Below are positions 59,349 through 64,000 of a stretch of DNA of 64,000 nt, piece by piece; position 1 is the first letter of the stretch; each line of letters starts with the position of its first letter. The DNA lies in contig JAUIHP010000021.1 of the NCBI GenBank assembly GCA_030431975.1, forward strand, positions 1-64,000. The letters run 5' to 3'. The translations under genes and the position numbers were made by a program. The notes under the pieces are model-generated. The model was given only the letters and a program-made list of their open reading frames with translations, was not told the origin of the DNA and ran no database searches. Source of the stretch: a bacterium (GTDB taxonomy: Bacteria > Eisenbacteria > RBG-16-71-46 > CAIMUX01).

Positions 59349-60113
59349 TCATTGTTCTCCCGTGAGCGAGTTGTCCGCAGGCAATCCCACCGTCCACTGC
59401 AATAGAGCATCTTCCTCTCTCGGGAGCACCACGTCTCCCAAGATCGTCCGACGTTGCTCGTCGTTGATGAAGAAGGTCAGAAAGAACTTCGCAATGACGC
59501 GATCCGCGGCCAGGTCCGAAAGCGGTAGCGCAAAACTCGTGAATGCGACTTCTGAGTACTCGTTCAGAAAAGTGGTCGGCCGCCCGGCCGGAAGTTCACC
59601 GGTCTTGGTCGAAACCCACAACTCCGTTCGTGACAGCTCCCCAACTGGCGCTGATCGCGCTGCCCGGCTCGCGTAGAATGCAATCCGCTTGGCCGGATCG
59701 CCGCTCCGGTGGTTCAGAAAAAGGTGTGGCCCGGCACCGACCATGATCTTGGTCGGGCCGGGTACCCGGGCTAACTTCCATGGACCGTTCACGTCGAACG
59801 CTAGCTTCGCCTCGAACTGCCGCACGGTGGATTTCGTCCGATCTGCTTCGGACTTCAGGGAGTCGACCTCGGTGGCCAGTTTCGCGAAGGCTTCGGCCTC
59901 GGCACCAGGATACTTCTGGAGTGCGAGAGCGCGGAAAGGGGCGAGCTGGATCTCAAGCCGTTGTATCTCCAGCGCCTGGTTGTCCACCTTGTCGCGCAGA
60001 TGCCGGTTCTCCGGAACGAGAAAGAATACCGGGATCAGAGCGACCACGATGGCGGCGATTCCGCCGACAATGGTCTGCTGGACAGTTGCTTTCTGATACC
60101 AACGTTGGGCCAT
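59349..60113 (-). CDS. TM-coiled-coil protein next to CBASS
   Basis: The protein has 254 residues. One TM helix (~13-33, IVGGIAAIVVALIPVFFLV) is followed by a coiled coil (~38-105) containing EIQRLEIQLAPFRALALQKYPG and EAFAKLATEVDSLKSE, a stretch recurrent in bacterial membrane proteins of unknown role. The C-terminal ~145 residues are probably beta-rich (GPTKIMVGAGPHLFLNHRSG, SEVAFTSFALPLS). It is 110 bases downstream of the Cap15 effector gene on the same strand, so it may be a third gene of the CBASS locus or an unrelated island gene. No enzymatic motif was seen. Confidence 0.7.
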   Translation of the reverse strand: MAQRWYQKATVQQTIVGGIAAIVVALIPVFFLVPENRHLRDKVDNQALEIQRLEIQLAPFRALALQKYPGAEAEAFAKLATEVDSLKSEADRTKSTVRQFEAKLAFDVNGPWKLARVPGPTKIMVGAGPHLFLNHRSGDPAKRIAFYASRAARSAPVGELSRTELWVSTKTGELPAGRPTTFLNEYSEVAFTSFALPLSDLAADRVIAKFFLTFFINDEQRRTILGDVVLPREEDALLQWTVGLPADNSLTGEQ

Positions 60114-60223
60114 TAGTTTGCCGGGGCTCCACTCACTGCGTTCACACGCTCTTGATCAACGCCAGATTATGACGACCTGCAAGCAAGACTTAGTTAAGTC
60201 AACGATCCCACCGGAGACCCAAA

Positions 60224-60859
60224 TCAATGGCACTTCCCCTCCGTGAATGCATTGTCTGCGTCGTCGTAGTTGGAGAAGACAACAGTCTTGTGACTGGCGA
60301 AGACCATCGATCCGCGGGTGTTGCGATCGGTCCAGTAGTGCCCTTCGAGGGTCTTGGGTGGATGGCCTTGGACCTCAAGTAGCAACGCACCGAAGTGGAT
60401 CTCGCTGCGGTGACGAACGGCGACTCTAGGCTTGTTCGTGTACACTCCGAGGATGCGGAATACACCATCCTCTGCCTGAACGATGCGCTCCGCGACGAGC
60501 TCTGAGCTCGATTCCTTCGTCATCAAGCGCATGCTCAGAGCCGAGAAAGTTTGGCGCACCGCCATGTAGCAAACATCCGCCCCCGGAGATTCCCCGGTCT
60601 CTGGGTCGCTCCAATCCGTCTGGAGGGTGACCTGCCATGTGCCGCAGAGAACGGGCCGTCTGGCGAACCAACCGTTGATCCACCTGTGCTTCCAGAGCCA
60701 ACGATCGAAGACACCGAGTGCGACGAGGAGCACGGGGGGCACGGCGTTGAGCCGCGGGAGCCAGGCGAGTCCGACGGCGACACCGTCAATCAGGAGCAAG
60801 ATGCTCCAGACAACGCCGACGAGGAAGACGATCGAGACCAAGTGAAGGCGGGAGATCAC
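60224..60859 (-). CDS. cap15: CBASS membrane effector Cap15 (two-TM plus beta-barrel domain)
   Basis: The protein has 211 residues. The GTG start overlaps the CD-NTase stop (GTGA). Two TM helices (~8-26 and ~37-53) are followed by a compact beta-rich domain: LCGTWQVTLQTDW, CYMAVRQTFSALSMRL, FRILGVYTNKPRVAVRHRSEIH, GALLLEV, LEGHYWTDRNTRGSMVF. This matches the SMODS-associated 2TM beta effector family (Cap15), which binds the cyclic nucleotide through the beta barrel and then disrupts the inner membrane. It is the only clear effector of this CBASS operon. Confidence 0.88.
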   Translation of the reverse strand: MISRLHLVSIVFLVGVVWSILLLIDGVAVGLAWLPRLNAVPPVLLVALGVFDRWLWKHRWINGWFARRPVLCGTWQVTLQTDWSDPETGESPGADVCYMAVRQTFSALSMRLMTKESSSELVAERIVQAEDGVFRILGVYTNKPRVAVRHRSEIHFGALLLEVQGHPPKTLEGHYWTDRNTRGSMVFASHKTVVFSNYDDADNAFTEGKCH

Positions 60860-61764
60860 GATTGGCTCTTTACTCCCACGTAGTCCCAGACCGTGTTAAC
60901 GAAGGCGTGAGCCTGGTCGCGGGTCCAAGGTTGCGAGCTGTGGAAGAGATACTTGATGGCGTCGACCTCGCACCATTCTCCGCAGAGTGACTGATCATTG
61001 GTCTTCTGCCAGAGGAAACGCAGCACGGACTGAACGCGCGCTTCCCACGTGGAGTGCTCAAAGCACCAGTCTGGAGTATTCCAGACGAGACATTCAACCA
61101 GGTAGCCAGGAACGGCGTGGTCCAGCTCGACGCGGAGCTTCTTCAGGATACGTACCATCCCCTTGAAACGCTGATGAGTCGATGTGTTCTTGGACACGCC
61201 GTTCTCGTAGTGAAGGGGCGTGTGTGGCCAGTAGTCGACAAGCCGTTCGGGGTAGTTCTCGATCCGGTGGTGGCTGTTGTCTGGGATGAGAGCTACGCCG
61301 GCGCGGTAGCCGCCGCTTTCCCAGTACCGCCTGAACTCAAAAACGGGGACGACGTCGGCCTCCACCTGCGAGGCCGAAGCTTTGATGTCGAACGCCTTGT
61401 TGCCACGCGTCACCGCTGAGCGTCCGAAGTGCGCAACGAGGGCTTCCTCCAGCTCGTTCTTGAACTGCGAGTACTTGTAGTCGACGCTGTGGTTGCCGAA
61501 ATCGGCGTTCACCCTACCGGCCGGGTAATGCGAGAGGAAGTATTCGTAGAGCATTACCCCGACATCGACGTCGCTGTCCTGACGGACGTTGACGCGATTG
61601 CGGAACGAGCCCTGAGTGAAGACCAGGATCTTCCTGGATTGCAGCTTCGGGCTTTGGCGGATGGCGGTGCGAATTGCGCCGATCACCCTCTCGCAACGCT
61701 CCTGCTCGGTCTTGCTGGGCGACTGAGCCCAGAAGGAGAACGAACTCTCCCAATCTCGTGTCAT
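60856..61764 (-). CDS. cdnA-like: CBASS CD-NTase (SMODS nucleotidyltransferase)
   Basis: The protein has 302 residues. I chose ATG 61764 after gaggggaaag because family members begin just before the FWAQSPSKTEQERCERV helix. The nucleotidyltransferase site is complete: Gly-Ser at 52-53 (TQGSFRN), Asp65 and Asp67 in RQDSDVDVGV, and the third Asp137 in VEADVVPVFEF. CD-NTases are activated during phage infection and make cyclic di- or trinucleotides that trigger effectors. Cap15 follows with a 4-bp overlap. No HORMA/TRIP13 or E1/E2/JAB genes are present, so this is a minimal type I CBASS. The product nucleotide cannot be predicted here. Confidence 0.93.
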   Translation of the reverse strand: MTRDWESSFSFWAQSPSKTEQERCERVIGAIRTAIRQSPKLQSRKILVFTQGSFRNRVNVRQDSDVDVGVMLYEYFLSHYPAGRVNADFGNHSVDYKYSQFKNELEEALVAHFGRSAVTRGNKAFDIKASASQVEADVVPVFEFRRYWESGGYRAGVALIPDNSHHRIENYPERLVDYWPHTPLHYENGVSKNTSTHQRFKGMVRILKKLRVELDHAVPGYLVECLVWNTPDWCFEHSTWEARVQSVLRFLWQKTNDQSLCGEWCEVDAIKYLFHSSQPWTRDQAHAFVNTVWDYVGVKSQS

Positions 61765-62370
61765 AGTCGCTTTCCCCTCGTTACGATCGGGTGGTAGTTC
61801 ATCTGTGAACCTCCCCGGAGACTCATTTGCCATCGCCACCGTCGCTTGATTTCGCCGCTGATGCATCACGGGAGAGGGCTTCGACCTTCCGCTCCCGGCA
61901 CCACTGTCTTGGTCCGTCGTGCGGCGGTGAATGTGCCCGGTCCGGGGCAGAACAGGGGAGCGGGGACCACGGAGGACACGCCGCACGAAGCGTGCCAAAT
62001 GGACTAGGGCAACTCTGAAGCATTGATTTCAAAGGGGTTACAGCTACGCTATCTAACGGGACGGGAGAGACTGACAGCAAAACGCTTCAAAACGAAACGG
62101 GGTTGGCGTTCCAAGATAGAACACCGGAAGCGCGAACGGATCTCTTATCTGCGCCATCGTCGGGACAGCCGGACCGCTATGTCGTGAACAACAACGATAG
62201 CTGACGCGCGGACCTGGGCTACCCGCGTCACCACCAGATCAGCGGGGGCCACCTCTATGCCACCGATTGGAGGTAGAGCTGTCCCTACGAGGAGTTCTGC
62301 CACGGTCGCAGGAGCGGGAGATCAACCCCGAACCAGACTGAGGAGAAAACGCATGCAGGTTACCAAACGA
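61765..62370. other. Unassigned gap upstream of CBASS
   Basis: I see no gene or known RNA in these ~600 bases. The left part upstream of the CD-NTase presumably holds its promoter. Composition is less GC-rich than the rest of the window, with an A-rich patch near 62085-62100. Confidence 0.4.
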
Positions 62371-62739
62371 CTATGAGCAGTCGCCCAGCCCCATCTTCGC
62401 GAGTCCCCGGCGCAAGTAGGTGCCGAGGGGGGCTTTCATGACGTAGCTCACCGCCCCTTCGCCCTGTTTGGACCGTGCCTTTCGGACGAGACGTTCGAAG
62501 TCCCCGGCTTTCTCGTTCGCATCACCGCGCCCGATCCACATCAGCGCCGTAAGCTCGCAGAGTTCGTTCTTCGAGAGCGCTTCCACACTCTGACGCCAGG
62601 CTGCCCGCTTTGGGTCTCTTAACCTCGTTAGAACGTCTTTCGAAAAGATGGGCACCGCGACGGGTGGGCCGGATCGCCTCGGGTTGCAGGCTTCAGCCAG
62701 GTCAGCAATCTCCAGGACGGTTTTCTCACTCAGGTTCAT
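62371..62739 (-). CDS. DUF3775 protein
   Basis: The protein has 122 residues, with ATG 62739. The family pattern is visible: a helical N-terminus (SEKTVLEIADLAEA), then VEALSKNELCELTALMWIGRGD (the DUF3775 core), then YVMKAPLGTYLRRGLAKMG at the end. Short DUF3775 proteins are scattered among proteobacteria and mobile regions with no known function. It stands alone between the CBASS locus and the recombinase remnant. Confidence 0.8.
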   Translation of the reverse strand: MNLSEKTVLEIADLAEACNPRRSGPPVAVPIFSKDVLTRLRDPKRAAWRQSVEALSKNELCELTALMWIGRGDANEKAGDFERLVRKARSKQGEGAVSYVMKAPLGTYLRRGLAKMGLGDCS

Positions 62740-62799
62740 CTCGCTTCGCCTCGCATCCAAACAGGTGATCTCACGGGTCAGCTGATGCTTGCACCAGGG

Positions 62800-64000
62800 C
62801 GCCATCGAAGTCAACGCTATGCACAACATACGTCCCGGCCGATGGACATTGAGCGTAGCAGCGACCGCGACCGAGCCGAGACAGTAGGTCGGACAGAAGT
62901 CGGAGAGGACAGAGGCGCGGCCCGGAGACCATCGACAGAGAATCCCCCCCGTGATCTTGATCGATCCGGTTGGGTCCTCCCCGGACCAGAATTCGGTCCT
63001 TCTGACGCCGGTTGTCCCTCCTTACCGGACACCACTTCTCTCCCACCATCGGCGGCGAGTGCTTCTGTGGGTGGGCGTCGTCAAACTGTTGCTCGTCATT
63101 GCTCCCACCGAGATCGCATCGGGTCTGCTCCAACCAGAGGGCCCCAGCCGTACCCGGTACTTGGCGGTGGGAGGTCGGCAGTGGATCTTGTCAGGTTCCG
63201 CGGGCGGCTTGCACCTGCCTTGGAAGTTCTCGCAGCTAGGCATTGAGGTCGTTTCCGTATCGGAGCGCAACGCGTCCCATCCGGAAACGGGGTTCAAGGC
63301 CATCATGAATGGTGAGTACGTCCGGCAAACCAGCAAAGCTGTTCGCCGCTCCATGCTCTCCAAAGCGAAACGTGGCGAGCTGATCAATGGCCCCGGTCCG
63401 CGGGGCCACAGTGGGAGGAGCAGGGCGACAAGAAGGTTATGGTTCCGGACTACCCGGATGCGGCTTCGATCCTCAGGGCGTTCGAACTGGCTGATCCCCA
63501 AGGAGAGGCCGCGTCGATGAACAGGATCGCCAAGTATCTCGGCTGCGACCGGGCCCTACTCTACCTGCTTAGCAACGAGACATACATTGGCACGTACCTT
63601 TGGGGACAGCGTGGGCGGCGGCGAAACCCTCGACGCTACAACCACGTTACCGATGAAGGATGCGCCTACATCCTGAATCATCATGAACCCATCGTCCCTG
63701 ATGACCTGTTCCAGCGTGTCCAGGCGAGGCTCAAAGAGAACCAGTTCGGAAGCAAGGGTGGGCGAACAAACTACGGAACGCTCACGCTGAGCGGACTTCT
63801 CGTGTGCGAAGGATGTAACCGAAACCCGACGCCTGCAGAGTTCACGGAAGCACAAGTCGACCCCGCGCGTCTACGGCTACGCTTGCCGCTACGACAACTG
63901 CCCCCGGCCAACAGGTGAGGTAAGTACTCGAGGGGTGGTGAGGAAGATTCTAGATCTGACGTTGGTGCGGTTGAGCGAGCCCAACTTCGCCGAGATCCTC
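62800..64000 (+). pseudogene. Frameshifted large serine recombinase (runs off the window)
   Basis: Pieces of one large serine recombinase occur in different frames. The catalytic-domain remnant is at ~63225-63430 (QLGIEVVSVSERNA, KAIMNGEYVRQTSKAVRRSM, KAKRGELINGPGPRG). The recombinase domain follows at 63430-63830 in another frame (VPDYPDAASILRAFELADPQ, LLSNETYIGTYLWG, HEPIVPDDLFQRVQARLKEN, LSGLLVCEGC). The zinc-ribbon continuation at ~63867-64000 is in a third frame (VYGYACRYDNC). The N-terminal catalytic Ser segment is not readable, although a DxxRF-like piece is seen near 63185. At least two frameshifts make it a decayed gene, unless the assembly has errors. The start coordinate is approximate. 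Confidence 0.75.

Noticed and set aside
58613-59410. Minus-strand open frames running through hairpin repeats 2 and 3
   Set aside because: They cross the palindromes and ribosome site of the RES gene and have no recognisable domain or start signal.
61765-62370. Attachment site or tRNA gene near the CBASS promoter
   Set aside because: A phrase resembling phage att cores (about 62020-62035) was noted, but no tRNA fold or matching duplicate was found in the window.
1-64000. rRNA, tRNA or known riboswitches
   Set aside because: Scanning by eye found no tRNA T-arm/CCA pattern, rRNA segment or familiar riboswitch core; a covariance-model search would be decisive.

Overview
The window is high-GC bacterial DNA dense in secreted proteins that end in a FlgD-like Ig module. 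The pattern is a proline-asparagine-proline entry, a V/I-x-D-x-x-G-R core, then WDGxxxxGxxxxxGxY. Twelve such proteins occur here, which suggests an uncultured lineage of the FCB group or a neighbour (an Eisenbacteria/Krumholzibacteria-like bacterium). This is inferred from protein style alone; there is no rRNA or tRNA in the window.

Layout. 0.3-2 kb: a secreted LanC-like protein. 2-10.6 kb: housekeeping, stress and DNA repair, with an alkyl-base glycosylase (Mpg-like) converging on a tight leftward operon (DTW-domain tRNA enzyme, small holin-like membrane protein, lipoprotein fusing an EEP phosphodiesterase to a tyrosine-phosphatase domain, NmrA-like SDR, Fe-S photolyase), then a split transketolase divergent from soxR with a MerR-type operator between them. 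11-18 kb: large cohesin-like/FlgD surface proteins and a pentapeptide-repeat protein. 18-19.5 kb: a vitamin-K-carboxylase-like HTTM protein. 19.6-34.2 kb: a long leftward run consisting of a three-repeat LTxxQ (CpxP/Spy-like) lipoprotein, an ECF sigma factor, a small beta-rich protein, a TPR-CHAT caspase-like protease, two subtilases, a Cys-rich protein and a FG-GAP/S11-like protein that has lost its catalytic residues. 34.5-44.6 kb: an M28 peptidase, a giant secreted protein, an ECF sigma overlapping a Ser/Thr kinase that carries extracytoplasmic LamG and FlgD-like domains, and a related SdrD/LamG/FlgD protein. 44.9-57.5 kb: a dihydropyrimidinase, a membrane-anchored ClpB-type AAA+ protein fused to a release-factor-like region lacking the GGQ domain, an APH-like kinase, a CAP-domain protein, an intact FG-GAP/S11 carboxypeptidase, and a VWA protein with four C-terminal repeats.

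57.6-64 kb looks like a mobile defence island: an excisionase-like HTH, a RES-domain protein, a two-gene CBASS (CD-NTase plus Cap15 membrane effector), a TM/coiled-coil protein, a DUF3775 protein, a frameshifted large serine recombinase at the right edge, and three copies of a hairpin-forming repeat of about 70 bp between small genes.

Strongest candidates for undescribed biology: (i) the lipoprotein-sigma-beta protein-CHAT-subtilase set, which reads as a regulated proteolytic cascade; (ii) the AAA+/release-factor fusion next to an APH-like kinase; (iii) the kinase whose usual TPR sensor has been replaced by a LamG-FlgD secreted module; (iv) the palindromic repeats interleaved with genes in the island.
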